Assembly (NCBI RefSeq): GCF_016836705.1
Contig: NZ_JAFCGY010000011.1
Location: forward strand, 62,001 to 126,000
Reading direction: 5' to 3'
Origin: Mesorhizobium caraganae
GTDB lineage: Bacteria; Pseudomonadota; Alphaproteobacteria; Rhizobiales; Rhizobiaceae
Length of the DNA: 64,000 nucleotides
Shown: positions 16,816 to 26,402 of the stretch, piece by piece
Layout: the number at the start of each line of letters is the position of its first letter
Position numbering within the stretch: the first letter of the stretch is position 1
Notes under the pieces: generated by a model
What the model was told of the DNA's origin: nothing
Databases searched by the model: none
The model's input: the letters and a program-made list of their open reading frames with translations, nothing else
Translations under genes and position numbers: made by a program

Positions 16816-17766
16816 TCAAGCCGCATCCTGGCTTGCAGCAAGGGCAGGCGCCACGCTCCTGCGCCGTTCGGTGTTGAGCGCGAGCAGGCCGGCGCCGATG
16901 ATCAGCGCCGCACCGATGGCGGTGGTCGAGCGCGGCACCTCGTTGAAGAACAGAAAGCCCCACAGCGGCGACCAGATGATCCCCGTGTATTCGAAGGTGG
17001 CCACGCGGTTAGCCGGCGCCAGCCGGTAGGCCTGCGACAGAAGGATCATGCCGGCCGAGGCGACGAAGCCGCAGGCGGCCATCTTGAGGAAATCCGGTGT
17101 CGTCGGCCAAACCCATGGCCGCACCAGGAATTCGAGGCTTGGATGGACCGCGTGGGTTATGCCCGCAAGCCAGAATGTGCCGGCAACCGCGGCTGCGCCG
17201 ACAAGATAGGCGCCGTTCTGGTAAAAGGCCATAACGGTTGAGGATTCGGTGTCGCCGATCTTGCGCGCCATCAGCTGCGAAAAGCCGTAGAGCAGCGCCG
17301 AACCCAGCGACAAGAAGGCCGCCCAGTCGAACAGGCCGGCGCCCGGGCGCAGCATCACGACCACGCCCAGCATGCCGATCAGCACGGTGGCGAGCGCCTG
17401 CCAGGACACGCGTTCGCCGAGATAGGGTCCGGCCATCGCCATGATGAACAGCGGCGCCATGAAGTAGAGCGCCACCGCGTCGGCGAGCGGCAAGGCGGCG
17501 ATTGCCAGATAATAGACCGTATAGGAGCTGAACTGGATGAAGGCGCGGATCGTCAGCAGGCCAAACCGCTTCGAGGCGATGGCCGGCAGGCCGACATCGG
17601 CGCGGACGAGAACGATCAGGATCGGCAAGGCGACGATCGAGCGGATCCACATCACCTCGGTGACTGGATAGCCGCCCGACACCGCCTTGACGAGCGGGTC
17701 CTGGAGCGAGAACACCAGCACGCCGAGGCACAGGCTGATGATGCCGAGAACGATCCGGTTGCGCAT
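16816..17766 (-). CDS. EamA-family (DMT) transporter
   Basis: A 316-residue protein with two EamA repeats and about ten membrane helices, including FIQFSSYTVYYLAIAALPLA and the second repeat ending ALIIGAGLLALNTERR. DMT proteins mostly export metabolites across the inner membrane; this one's substrate is unknown. The frame extends to 17907, but family proteins start near the Met at 17766 (MRNRIVLGIIS). It is divergent from a LysR gene at 17983, which may control it. It converges on cpdR with six bases between stops. Confidence 0.87.
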   Translation of the reverse strand: MRNRIVLGIISLCLGVLVFSLQDPLVKAVSGGYPVTEVMWIRSIVALPILIVLVRADVGLPAIASKRFGLLTIRAFIQFSSYTVYYLAIAALPLADAVALYFMAPLFIMAMAGPYLGERVSWQALATVLIGMLGVVVMLRPGAGLFDWAAFLSLGSALLYGFSQLMARKIGDTESSTVMAFYQNGAYLVGAAAVAGTFWLAGITHAVHPSLEFLVRPWVWPTTPDFLKMAACGFVASAGMILLSQAYRLAPANRVATFEYTGIIWSPLWGFLFFNEVPRSTTAIGAALIIGAGLLALNTERRRSVAPALAASQDAA

Positions 17767-17982
17767 GTCGTTGCTGCCGGCCCCTTGCCTGAAGTGCCCG
17801 CAGCCGCCCGGCTGCGGGGTAAAAAGAACCCGCCACCGTTTCGGGCAGCGGGTATGAGTGAGGACTCTTCGATTGGTCCGCAGCCGATTTCGCGGCCGCA
17901 TATCCAATGGGTAGGCTGACTATCGTCCGGCGTTTGACATGTTGCAAACGAATTGGAATGATACCTGCGATCAAATTTGCTT

Positions 17983-18858
17983 ATGACGGATTCGATGCGA
18001 CCAACCCTCGACAGCGATCTTCTGCGCACCTTCGTCGCCATTGCCGAAGCTGGCAATTTCACCCGGGCGGCGGAGCAGGCCGGCCGCACCCAGTCGGCGG
18101 TGTCGATGCAGATGAAGAAGCTCGAGGAGCTGGTCGGCGACAGCCTGTTCGAACGCGGTTCGCGCGGCGTAGCCCTGACGCGCCGTGGCGGCGAACTGAT
18201 CGTCAATGCCCGCCGCATCGTCTCGCTGCTCGACGAGACGGCGGCGTCGATGGCGGCGGCACCTCTCGGCGGGCCGGTGCGGATCGGCATTCCAGAGGAA
18301 TATGGCCACGCCATCCTGTCGCGGGCACTCGGCGCCTTCTCCAAGCGCCACACCAAGGTTGAGGTCACGGTGCGCTATGCGCATTCAGGCGCGCAGCTGG
18401 CGGCGCTGGCTGCCGGCGAGCTCGACCTCGCCGTGGTCTTCGAATGGCAGGATCCCGGCGGCGGCGAGGTGCTGATGCACGATCCGACGGTGTGGGTGAC
18501 ATCGAGCCTGCATCACATGCATGAGGAGCGGCCGGTGCCGATCGCGCTCTACAACCGGGCCGGCTGGTGCAAGGACTTCGCCATCAAATCGCTGGAACAG
18601 CGCGGGCTGGCCTACCGAGTCGCCTATACCAGCGACACCACCGGCGGCCTGAAGCTCGCCGTCACCTCTGGCCTGGCGATCGCGCCGATCTCGCACAGCA
18701 ACATTCCCGATGGCTGTCGCGAGCTCACTGCCGCCGACGGGTTCGGCCACATCGACTCCTCGAATGTGGTGATGCATCGCAACCCGAACGCGTCGGGCGA
18801 GGCGATCGACGGCATGCAGGAAGCGATCCGCGACGCATTCGTCAACAGGTCCGATTAG
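17983..18858 (+). CDS. LysR-family transcriptional regulator
   Basis: A 291-residue LysR-type regulator with the N-terminal helix-turn-helix (LLRTFVAIAEAGNFTRAAEQ, SAVSMQMKKLEELVG, FERGSRGVALT) and a C-terminal effector domain. ATGs at 17983 and 17995 are both possible starts; neither has a strong ribosome site. It lies divergent from the EamA transporter with a 216-bp gap and probably regulates it. The effector is not known. Confidence 0.88.
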   Translation: MTDSMRPTLDSDLLRTFVAIAEAGNFTRAAEQAGRTQSAVSMQMKKLEELVGDSLFERGSRGVALTRRGGELIVNARRIVSLLDETAASMAAAPLGGPVRIGIPEEYGHAILSRALGAFSKRHTKVEVTVRYAHSGAQLAALAAGELDLAVVFEWQDPGGGEVLMHDPTVWVTSSLHHMHEERPVPIALYNRAGWCKDFAIKSLEQRGLAYRVAYTSDTTGGLKLAVTSGLAIAPISHSNIPDGCRELTAADGFGHIDSSNVVMHRNPNASGEAIDGMQEAIRDAFVNRSD

Positions 18859-18881
18859 AACAGCTCCTTCCGGGAAACTGC

Positions 18882-19253
18882 CTAGCCTGCCGCATCCTCG
18901 TAGAAATGCAGGCGGTTGCCGAAGGGATCACCGACCGTCACTTCGCGGGTCTGCCACGGCGTTGCTTCGAGACCCGGCCGGGCGTAGCGGTATTTCTTGC
19001 CGATCAGTTCGCGGTGCAGCGCGGCGATATCCTCGACCTTGATGCGCATGGCCACGCCCGGCGCGCCGTCGCCGTGATGTTCGCTCAGATGCAGCACGCA
19101 GCCGTCGCGGATTACACCCATGTAGAGCGGCGCATTGTCGTCGAAGCGATGTTCGAACTCGACTTCGAAGCCGAGGAAGTCGAGGTAGAATTCGCGCGCC
19201 TTGGCGATGTCGAAGATGCGCAGGATGGGCGTTACGGCACCGAGTTTCGGCAT
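18882..19253 (-). CDS. Glyoxalase/bleomycin-resistance (VOC) superfamily protein
   Basis: A 123-residue single VOC-domain protein: TPILRIFDIAKAREFYLDFLGFEVE at the start, HLSEHHGDGAPG in the middle and DPFGNRLHFYE at the end. It has the shape of the bleomycin/antibiotic-binding and small dioxygenase branches. No enzymatic role can be assigned. It converges on the LysR gene and follows the TIGR02302 gene upstream by orientation. Confidence 0.88.
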   Translation of the reverse strand: MPKLGAVTPILRIFDIAKAREFYLDFLGFEVEFEHRFDDNAPLYMGVIRDGCVLHLSEHHGDGAPGVAMRIKVEDIAALHRELIGKKYRYARPGLEATPWQTREVTVGDPFGNRLHFYEDAAG

Positions 19254-19294
19254 GGCGCTGATACCATTCAGTTCGACGGATGTTGCCTTGGAGG

Positions 19295-21910
19295 CTACTT
19301 CAGCTCCAGCAGCCGCTCAAGATAACTGCGCTCGATGTCGGGGCTGAGCGCGTTGCCGAGCCGCTTGCGAATCGCTTCGAGGATCTGGCGGGCGCGCTGC
19401 ACGTCGATCTCGTCGGGCACCTTCACCGAATCGCCGAAATCGGGTCCGCGGCTGGCGCGTGGCCGGCCCAGCGGATCGCGGTCGGCGTCCTGCTGGCGGC
19501 CGCCTTCCTGGCTACCGCCCTGGTCGCCCTGCATCGCCTGCAGCTGCTTCATCATCTCCTTGGCGCCCTTGCGCAGCGCTTCCAGCGCGCGGCCCTGGTG
19601 GCCGACTGCCTGGTCGCCTTCACCTTCGCCAAGCGACTTTTCGGCATTGCCCATGGACTTGCCGGCCTCACCAAATCCTTCATTGGGCTGCATGCCCATG
19701 CCTTCCAGGCCCTTCTTCAGCTTGTCGAGCTCGCTTTGCAACTGGCCCTGGCCTTCCTGCAGCTGCTTCATCGCATCGGCGAATTCCTGCGCCGTCATCT
19801 GCTTTTTGCGGGCAAGCGGATCGCGGTCGTCACCGGGGCCGGGTTTGTCCTGATCCTGTCCGCCGAGCTGCTGGTCGCCATCCTGTTGCTGCTGGTCTTG
19901 ATCTCGCTGGCCTTGACCGCGCTGCATCTGGTCCATCCGGTAGGTGTCGTTCATCATCTCCTGCTGGCGGCGCATGATCTCGCCCAGCTTGTCCATCTGC
20001 TGGCGCATTTCACTGTCCTGCTCGCCGCCTTGTTGCTGACGGCCGGCCTGCAGGTTGTTCATCATGTTTTCCAGCTGCGACAGCAGCTCCTGCGCCTTGT
20101 CGCGGTCGCCTGATTTCGCCAGGTTCTCGATCTGGTCCATCATGCGGTCGATGTCGCTCTGGCGCAGCTCGCGGCCGTTCTGCTGCATCTGCGGCGCGTT
20201 CGGGTTCTGCTTGGCGCGCTCGGCGAACTCCTGCAGGAATTCGTTCATCGCCTCGCGCAGTTCCTTCATCGCCTTTTCGATCTCTTCGTCGCTGGCGCCA
20301 CGCTTGATGGCATCCTGCAGCGCCTGCTGCGCCTGGCGCAGGCGCTTTTCCGCCGCGGAGAGATTGCCTTCCTCGATGCCGAGCGCGATTTCCCAGAGAT
20401 AGGCAACCTCGCTGCGCAGCTGGTCGTCGCTGTCGGACATCTTCAGCCGGCTGCGGGCGCTCATGATGGCGAGGTAATGCGACATGTTGTCGAACGTGTC
20501 TTCGGGCCGAAGCGTGATGGCGTCCATCAGGTCGAGCACGCGCGGCTTGGCGTTGGCATCGAGCGCCAGCAGGCGGCGCTGCTCGATCACCGCCCGCGCC
20601 AGCGGATTGGCGAAGGGCCGCTCGGGCATCACAATCGTCTTGGTTTCGCTGGTCGCGGTGTGCCCGGCATCGTCGGTGGCGACAAGCGACAGCTTGATGC
20701 TGGCGCCGGCCCAGACATGTTCGGTGAGGTCCTTGGTGGTCTTGGCGGCGTTCGCCTTGCCGCCGCGGCGCGGTAGCGCCAATGGCATTTCAGGCGGTCC
20801 GTAAAGCGGATGCGCACCGGGCGCCGCCGGATCGACCAGCGCGAAAACCGCCTTGGCGGTGGCCGCGCCATAGTCGTCGTCGATCTGGTAATTGAGCTCG
20901 AAGGCGCCGTTGACGGCGCGCTTGGGCTCGCCGACGAAGCGAATGGTCGGCGGCTTGTCGGGGATCACCGCGAAAGCCCATTGGCCGAGATCGGCTTCGC
21001 CCGATTTCAGCGTCAGCGTGCCGTCAGCCGTCAGCTTGCCGGTGAACTGGCGCAGCTTGGGTGTTGCCGGGTTGACCGCCGCTGCCTTGATCGCTGCTGC
21101 CTGCGGTCCGGTCGGGTCGATGGCGCGGGCATTGCCGCTCTTGTCGGCGAAGCTGAGCGTTTCCTCGCCGGAGCCGCCGGTGACGCGCAGAGAGACGTCG
21201 CTGCCTTGCGGCACGGTAAAGGTGGCGGCTGCCTGCTTGGCATTGTTGTCGATGGCTGGGGTGGTCAGGAAGATGGGCGGCTTGCCGGTATAGGCCGGCG
21301 GGGTCACCCAGGCATCGATGCGCGGCGGAACGATGTCGCGCGCCGCATGGGCGCGGAAACCATCGGAGAGCCTGCCGCCGGACGGTCCGAAGGAAAAGGC
21401 GAAAGCGGTGACCAAAAGCAGCGCCGCCACGGCGCGGAGCCCCCACGGGTCGCGTTCCGGCACCCGGGCACGCGGCAGATCGGCGCCAAGATCGCCGAGC
21501 TTGTCGGCCATGCGCTTTTGGTGCTCGCGCCACAGCGCCTGGGAAAAGATGCTTTCCTTGCCGCTCGGACGGTCGGTCTGCACCAGCACCGGGCTGTGCT
21601 GCAACTGGTTGGCCGCCTCGATGCGGCGGTCGACCTCGGCGGCGGAGGGAAGCTCGAAGAAACGCAGCGGATAGAGCGCTGCAAGCGCGGCAAGGCCGAA
21701 AGCCGCGACCAGGACAATGCGCGCAACGTCAGGCAGGCGTGGGAAAAGTCCGAGCCAGGAGAGGCTGAGGAACAGGCTGGCGACGATGAGCAGCGGCAGA
21801 AGCAGCGGCCAGCCGCGCTCGACCGTCATCGAGACCCGTGTCGCCAACCGGCTTAGAGCAAGCCGTCCGGCCAGGCTGCGATCGCCGCTGGAAATGGGGC
21901 TTTCCGTCAT
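19295..21910 (-). CDS. TIGR02302 family (DUF4175) protein
   Basis: An 871-residue membrane protein with two N-terminal helices (about 33-85), a third near 170-180, a long extracytoplasmic beta-rich part, and a glutamine/methionine-rich low-complexity C-terminal third full of MRQQMD and QGQRDQDQQQQDG segments. It matches the TIGR02302 family found in Rhizobiales near argH-lysA. The function is not known; an envelope role is inferred from topology. It lies on the same strand as the dehydratase and lysA genes. Confidence 0.88.
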   Translation of the reverse strand: MTESPISSGDRSLAGRLALSRLATRVSMTVERGWPLLLPLLIVASLFLSLSWLGLFPRLPDVARIVLVAAFGLAALAALYPLRFFELPSAAEVDRRIEAANQLQHSPVLVQTDRPSGKESIFSQALWREHQKRMADKLGDLGADLPRARVPERDPWGLRAVAALLLVTAFAFSFGPSGGRLSDGFRAHAARDIVPPRIDAWVTPPAYTGKPPIFLTTPAIDNNAKQAAATFTVPQGSDVSLRVTGGSGEETLSFADKSGNARAIDPTGPQAAAIKAAAVNPATPKLRQFTGKLTADGTLTLKSGEADLGQWAFAVIPDKPPTIRFVGEPKRAVNGAFELNYQIDDDYGAATAKAVFALVDPAAPGAHPLYGPPEMPLALPRRGGKANAAKTTKDLTEHVWAGASIKLSLVATDDAGHTATSETKTIVMPERPFANPLARAVIEQRRLLALDANAKPRVLDLMDAITLRPEDTFDNMSHYLAIMSARSRLKMSDSDDQLRSEVAYLWEIALGIEEGNLSAAEKRLRQAQQALQDAIKRGASDEEIEKAMKELREAMNEFLQEFAERAKQNPNAPQMQQNGRELRQSDIDRMMDQIENLAKSGDRDKAQELLSQLENMMNNLQAGRQQQGGEQDSEMRQQMDKLGEIMRRQQEMMNDTYRMDQMQRGQGQRDQDQQQQDGDQQLGGQDQDKPGPGDDRDPLARKKQMTAQEFADAMKQLQEGQGQLQSELDKLKKGLEGMGMQPNEGFGEAGKSMGNAEKSLGEGEGDQAVGHQGRALEALRKGAKEMMKQLQAMQGDQGGSQEGGRQQDADRDPLGRPRASRGPDFGDSVKVPDEIDVQRARQILEAIRKRLGNALSPDIERSYLERLLELK

Positions 21911-22047
21911 CGGCCCTTCCTGCCCGGGCGGGATAGCCCGGACTCAACAAGCAGAAGTTTACCAGCAAACACGGCAAAGGCGAGGCGGTTCCGGAAAACT
22001 TGAAGAGCTTTGGCGGGTTTCCACCCGCAATTCAGTCAAAGCAAGAC

Positions 22048-22989
22048 TCAGAATTTCGCTAGATCGGTGTTCGAGCCGCAGACCAGGACCGCGATCCGTT
22101 CGCCCGGCGCCGGCGTGTAGCGGCCGGACAACAGCGCTGCGAAGGCCGCGGCGCCGCCCGGCTCGGCGATGATCCGCACCCGCTCCCACAGTGCCTTCTG
22201 CGCGGCGATGATGGCATCGTCGGTGACCAGGATGGAGCGCTCGACGAAGGCCTCGGCGATCGGGAACATCATTTCGCCGACGCGCTTGGGCGCCAGCGAA
22301 TCGGCGGCGACGCCTTCGGCTGGCGCGTCGACCGGGTGGCCGGCCTCGAAGGCACGATGCAGCGTCGGCGCGCCCTCGGGTTCGATGGCGATGATCCTGA
22401 TGCGGCCGGCAAACCAGGCGGCGATGCCACCGATCAGGCCGCCACCGCCGACGGCGACCAGCAGCGTGTCGATTTCAGGCAAGTCTTGCTCGATTTCGAG
22501 GCCAAGCGTGCCTTGGCCGACGAGTGTTTCTTCCTGGTTGAAGGCGTGGATCTGCAAGGCGCCGGTCTTTTCGGCAAAAGCCTCGCTGGCAGCGAGCGCC
22601 TCGGCATAGCGGGCGCCGCCGACGATCAGTTCGGCGCCGTAGCCGCGGATGCGCTGAAGCTTGGCCGGCGGGCTGACTTCGGGGACGAAGATCGTCGCCT
22701 TGTGGCCGAGCCGCATGGCGGCATAGGCGACAGCGGCGCCATGATTGCCGCCCGACGCCGCGACGACGCCGGCCGCGGGCACCGGCCGTTCCAGCAGATT
22801 GGTGAAGGCGCCGCGCGCCTTGAACGAGCCGGAATGCTGCAGGCATTCGAGCTTGAGGTCGACCGCCAGTGGCGGCCGGCCAAAATCGGCCATGTCGACG
22901 CGCAACACCGGCGTGTGTCTGACATAGGGGCGGATGCGCGGCTCCATCGCGGCAATGCGTTCGCGCGTGATGCTGTTGCCGTTGGTCAT
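22048..22989 (-). CDS. Serine/threonine dehydratase-like PLP enzyme
   Basis: A 313-residue fold-type II PLP enzyme. The PLP lysine is about K57 in HSGSFKARGA; ASGGNHGAAVAYA and the glycine loop VGGGGLIGG bind the cofactor. Such enzymes deaminate serine or threonine, or racemise serine; the exact activity cannot be fixed. The first ATG (22995) sits directly against AAGGAG, so the second (22989), six bases away, is the better start. A divergent ArsR-type gene 50 bp away probably controls it. In other rhizobia lysA lies closer to TIGR02302, so this pair looks inserted. Confidence 0.87.
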   Translation of the reverse strand: MTNGNSITRERIAAMEPRIRPYVRHTPVLRVDMADFGRPPLAVDLKLECLQHSGSFKARGAFTNLLERPVPAAGVVAASGGNHGAAVAYAAMRLGHKATIFVPEVSPPAKLQRIRGYGAELIVGGARYAEALAASEAFAEKTGALQIHAFNQEETLVGQGTLGLEIEQDLPEIDTLLVAVGGGGLIGGIAAWFAGRIRIIAIEPEGAPTLHRAFEAGHPVDAPAEGVAADSLAPKRVGEMMFPIAEAFVERSILVTDDAIIAAQKALWERVRIIAEPGGAAAFAALLSGRYTPAPGERIAVLVCGSNTDLAKF

Positions 22990-23039
22990 GACCATCTCCT
23001 TGGGATTGACAGCAATTAGTAACTTGGCAAAATGGCTAA

Positions 23040-23342
23040 ATGCAAGAGGTTGATGTCTTCAAGGCGATCGCCAACGAACGCAGACTGCAGATCCTCGACT
23101 GGCTGAAGGATCCGCGGGCGCACTTCCCGGTCCAGGCAGACGGCGATCTGGTCGAGGACGGCGTTTGCGCGCTGCTGATCGCAGAGAAGCTCGGCATTAC
23201 GCAGGCGACGCTCTCCGAGCATATGCGCGTGCTTACCCAGGCCGGCCTGCTGCGCCCCAAGCGCATCAAGCAATGGACGTTCTACCGCCGCGACGAGGAC
23301 AAGATCGCCGACACAAGGATGCTCATCCAGAACCGGCTATAG
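23040..23342 (+). CDS. ArsR-family transcriptional regulator
   Basis: A 100-residue winged helix-turn-helix protein: VFKAIANERRLQILDWLKDP, then ITQATLSEHMRVLTQAGLL as recognition helix and wing. Two potential metal ligands are scarce (one Cys at about 44), so it is probably not a classic metal sensor. It is divergent from the dehydratase gene with only 50 bp between starts, which suggests it controls that gene and itself. It converges on lysA. Confidence 0.86.
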   Translation: MQEVDVFKAIANERRLQILDWLKDPRAHFPVQADGDLVEDGVCALLIAEKLGITQATLSEHMRVLTQAGLLRPKRIKQWTFYRRDEDKIADTRMLIQNRL

Positions 23343-23362
23343 CGCAGCCGGCGCGGCGGCTT

Positions 23363-24631
23363 CTATGCAAGCCAGTCGGGCACCGAATCCAGGCCGATCA
23401 GCTCGTCATAGGTCTGGCGCTGGCGCACGACATGAAAGCGGTCGCCGTCGACCAGAACCTCAGGCACCAGAAGCCTTGTGTTGTAGGTGCCGGATTGCAC
23501 CGCGCCATAGGCGCCGGCTGTCGAGACGGCAATCAGGTCGCCAGACTTCAGCCGGGGCAGGTCACGGTCGAGGCCGAGATAGTCGCCGGTCTCGCAAACC
23601 GGGCCGACGACATCGACCGCCATGCGCGGCGTGTCGGTCGGCGGCTGCACCACCGGCTTGATGTCGTGGAAGGCATCGTAGAGCGTCGGCCGGATCAGAT
23701 CGTTCATGGCGGCGTCGACGACGAGGAAATTCTTGGCGTCGCCTTCCTTCACGAAGATCACTTCCGAGACCAGGATGCCGGCATTGCCGACGATCAGCCG
23801 GCCCGGCTCGAACATCACCTTCACCCCAAGCTTTGTCAGATGCTTCCTGACGGTCTCGGCATAGGCATCGGGCAGAGGCGGCGGGCTGTTGTCGGTGCGG
23901 TAGGGGATGCCGAGGCCGCCGCCGAGATCGACATGCTCGACGGCGTGGCCATCGGCGCGCAGCGCGCCGACCAGTTCCGCCAGAAGCGCAAAGGCGTCGT
24001 CAAAGGGCTGCAACTCGGTGATCTGGCTGCCGATATGGGTGTCGATGCCGATGGGCTTGATGCCCGGCAAGCCGGCGGCACGGGCATAGACGTGGCGCGC
24101 CCTTTGCCACGGAATGCCGAACTTGTTCTCGGCCTTGCCGGTGGAGATCTTCCTGTGCGTCCTAGCGTCGACATCCGGGTTGATGCGCAGCGAGACCGGC
24201 GCCACCTTGCCGAGTGCCGTGGCGCGGGCCGACAGCAATTCCAGCTCCGGCTCGGATTCGACGTTGAAGCAGAGAATGCCGGCCTCGAGTGCGAAATCCA
24301 TTTCGCGCGCGGTCTTGCCGACACCGGAAAACACGATCTTGTTGGCCGGGATGCCGGCGGCGAGCGCGCGGCGCATTTCGCCTTCCGAGACGGTGTCGGC
24401 GCCGGCGCCCAGCCTTGCCAGCGTGCGCAGCACCGCCTGGTTGGAATTCGCCTTCAAGGCATAGCAGACCAGCGTGTCGAGCCCGGCGAAGGCCCCGGCA
24501 AAGACACGGAAATGCCTGGTCAGCGTTGCCGTCGAATAACAATAGAACGGCGTGCCGACGCTTGCGGCGATGTCTGGTATCGCCACGTCCTCGGCATGGA
24601 GCACGCCGTCGCGGTAGTCGAAATGGTTCAC
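23363..24631 (-). CDS. lysA: Diaminopimelate decarboxylase
   Basis: A 422-residue fold-type III PLP decarboxylase. The PLP lysine is about K60 in VCYALKANSN, the glycine phosphate loop is in DLGGGLGIPY, and the C-terminal GPVCETGDYLG supplies the cross-subunit cysteine. It converts meso-diaminopimelate to lysine in the last step of the pathway. The start is GTG at 24631. It lies downstream of argH and lptM on one strand, a common rhizobial order. Confidence 0.94.
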   Translation of the reverse strand: MNHFDYRDGVLHAEDVAIPDIAASVGTPFYCYSTATLTRHFRVFAGAFAGLDTLVCYALKANSNQAVLRTLARLGAGADTVSEGEMRRALAAGIPANKIVFSGVGKTAREMDFALEAGILCFNVESEPELELLSARATALGKVAPVSLRINPDVDARTHRKISTGKAENKFGIPWQRARHVYARAAGLPGIKPIGIDTHIGSQITELQPFDDAFALLAELVGALRADGHAVEHVDLGGGLGIPYRTDNSPPPLPDAYAETVRKHLTKLGVKVMFEPGRLIVGNAGILVSEVIFVKEGDAKNFLVVDAAMNDLIRPTLYDAFHDIKPVVQPPTDTPRMAVDVVGPVCETGDYLGLDRDLPRLKSGDLIAVSTAGAYGAVQSGTYNTRLLVPEVLVDGDRFHVVRQRQTYDELIGLDSVPDWLA

Positions 24632-24690
24632 GAGAGTGTTTCCGGAAGTTGGAGCAAGAGACCAGATAAACTAAGCCGGTCTCGTCGGCT

Positions 24691-24897
24691 CTAGAGCAGC
24701 GGGTCGAGGATGAACTTCTTGTCCACGACCGGTTTTTCCGGCTCCGGCGGCACGGGCTGCTTGGCGCGCTCGGCGTCCTTGCGGGCCTGGACGGCTGCTT
24801 CATAGGGCGTGTCAAGACCGGCCTTGCGGCCGCAGGCGGTTACGGCGACCATCGCCGTCAGCAGCGTCAGCGTCACCAAAATCCTGCGTGCGGTCAT
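24691..24897 (-). CDS. lptM: LptM-like small lipoprotein
   Basis: A 68-residue lipoprotein. The signal peptide ends in the lipobox VTAC (cysteine about 22), followed by GRKAGLDTP and a C-terminal KKFILDPLL. This matches the small LptM/YifL lipoproteins that sit beside lysA. In E. coli, LptM helps the LptDE outer-membrane LPS translocon form its disulphides. The gene lies between argH and lysA, most likely in one operon. Confidence 0.87.
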   Translation of the reverse strand: MTARRILVTLTLLTAMVAVTACGRKAGLDTPYEAAVQARKDAERAKQPVPPEPEKPVVDKKFILDPLL

Positions 24898-24966
24898 CGA
24901 TCCATCCGTCCGAAACTTTTATGTGCTGCGCTTTTAACCGAGTTTTCGGCGCATTGCACCCCGGCA

Positions 24967-26367
24967 TCATGCCTTGGCGATGCGCTTTTTCCAGGTACGG
25001 ATCTGCTTCCTGACTTCCGACGGCGCGGTGCCACCGAAGCTTGTGCGGCTCTTGACCGAATTCTGCACCGCAAGCACCGAGAAGATGTCCTGGGTGATGC
25101 CGGGGTTGATCGACTGCAGGTCCTCCAGCGAAAGCTTCTCCAGGCTGACCTTCTTCTCTTCAGCCAGCGCCACCGCGCGGCCTGTGACATGATGCGCCTC
25201 GCGGAAAGGCAGGCCCAGCGTGCGCACCAGCCAGTCGGCAAGGTCGGTCGCGGTCGCGTGGCCTGAGCCAGCGGCTTTTTTCATGGCGGCGGCGTTCACC
25301 GTCATGTCGCGCACCATGCCGGTCATCGCCGCCAGCATCAGATCGAGCGTTTCGGCGGCGTCGAAGACGGATTCCTTGTCTTCCTGCATGTCCTTGCCGT
25401 AGGTCAGCGGCATGCCCTTCATCACCATCAGCAGGCCGACCAGATGGCCGGTGACGCGGCCGGTCTTGCCGCGTACCAGTTCGGCGGCGTCCGGGTTCTT
25501 CTTCTGCGGCATGATCGAGGAGCCGGTGGAGAAGGAATCCGACAGCCTGATGAAGCCGAACTGCGGCGTCGACCAGATAATGATCTCTTCGGCGAGCCGA
25601 GACAGATGCGTAGCGCAGATCGCTGCCAGGGCTAAGAACTCCAGCGCGAAATCGCGGTCGGAAACGCTGTCCAGCGAATTGCGCATCGGTTCGCGGAAGC
25701 CGAGCGCTTTTGCGGTCTGGTGGCGGTCGATCGGGAAGCTGGTGCCGGCAAGGGCTGCCGCGCCCAAGGGGCTTTCATCCATCCGCTCGATGGCGTCGCG
25801 GACGCGCGACAGGTCGCGCGAAAACATCTCGACATAGGCCATGCAGTGATGGCCAAAGGTCACCGGCTGCGCTGCCTGCATATGGGTGAAGCCCGGCATG
25901 ACGGTTGCCGCATGCTCCTCGGCCCGCTCGAGGAAGGCTGATATCAGACCCTTCAGCGCTTCGGCGACACGGAAGCACTCGTCCTTGACCCAGAGTCTCA
26001 AGTCCACCGCGACCTGGTCGTTGCGCGAGCGGGCGGTGTGCAAGCGGCCGGCGGCCGAGCCGATCAGATCGGAGAGGCGTGCCTCGACATTCATGTGGAT
26101 GTCTTCCAGACGGGTCGAGAATTCGAACGTGCCGACCTCGATCTCTTTCAGGATCGTGTTCAGGCCGTGAGCGATTTTTTCTTGATCGGCCGCCGAAATA
26201 ATGCCCGTTTGCGCCAACATCTCGCTATGGGCGATCGAACCTCTTATGTCCTGCGCATAGAGTTTGCGGTCGAACGAGATCGACGCGTTGATCGCTTCCA
26301 TGATGGCGGCCGGACCCGAGGCAAAACGTCCGCCCCACATCTGGTTACTGGCCTTCTTGTCGCTCAT
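24967..26367 (-). CDS. argH: Argininosuccinate lyase
   Basis: A 466-residue member of the fumarase/aspartase superfamily. The signature GSSIMPQKKNP carries the catalytic serine loop; HTARSRNDQVAVDLRLW and MPGFTHMQAAQPV are further ASL motifs. It splits argininosuccinate into arginine and fumarate. It is divergent from tlpA with a gap of only 35 bp, so the promoters must overlap. lptM and lysA follow. Confidence 0.95.
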   Translation of the reverse strand: MSDKKASNQMWGGRFASGPAAIMEAINASISFDRKLYAQDIRGSIAHSEMLAQTGIISAADQEKIAHGLNTILKEIEVGTFEFSTRLEDIHMNVEARLSDLIGSAAGRLHTARSRNDQVAVDLRLWVKDECFRVAEALKGLISAFLERAEEHAATVMPGFTHMQAAQPVTFGHHCMAYVEMFSRDLSRVRDAIERMDESPLGAAALAGTSFPIDRHQTAKALGFREPMRNSLDSVSDRDFALEFLALAAICATHLSRLAEEIIIWSTPQFGFIRLSDSFSTGSSIMPQKKNPDAAELVRGKTGRVTGHLVGLLMVMKGMPLTYGKDMQEDKESVFDAAETLDLMLAAMTGMVRDMTVNAAAMKKAAGSGHATATDLADWLVRTLGLPFREAHHVTGRAVALAEEKKVSLEKLSLEDLQSINPGITQDIFSVLAVQNSVKSRTSFGGTAPSEVRKQIRTWKKRIAKA

Positions 26368-26402
26368 CGCTATAACCCGTGCTCCGGAGCAGTTTTAGAA
26401 TA

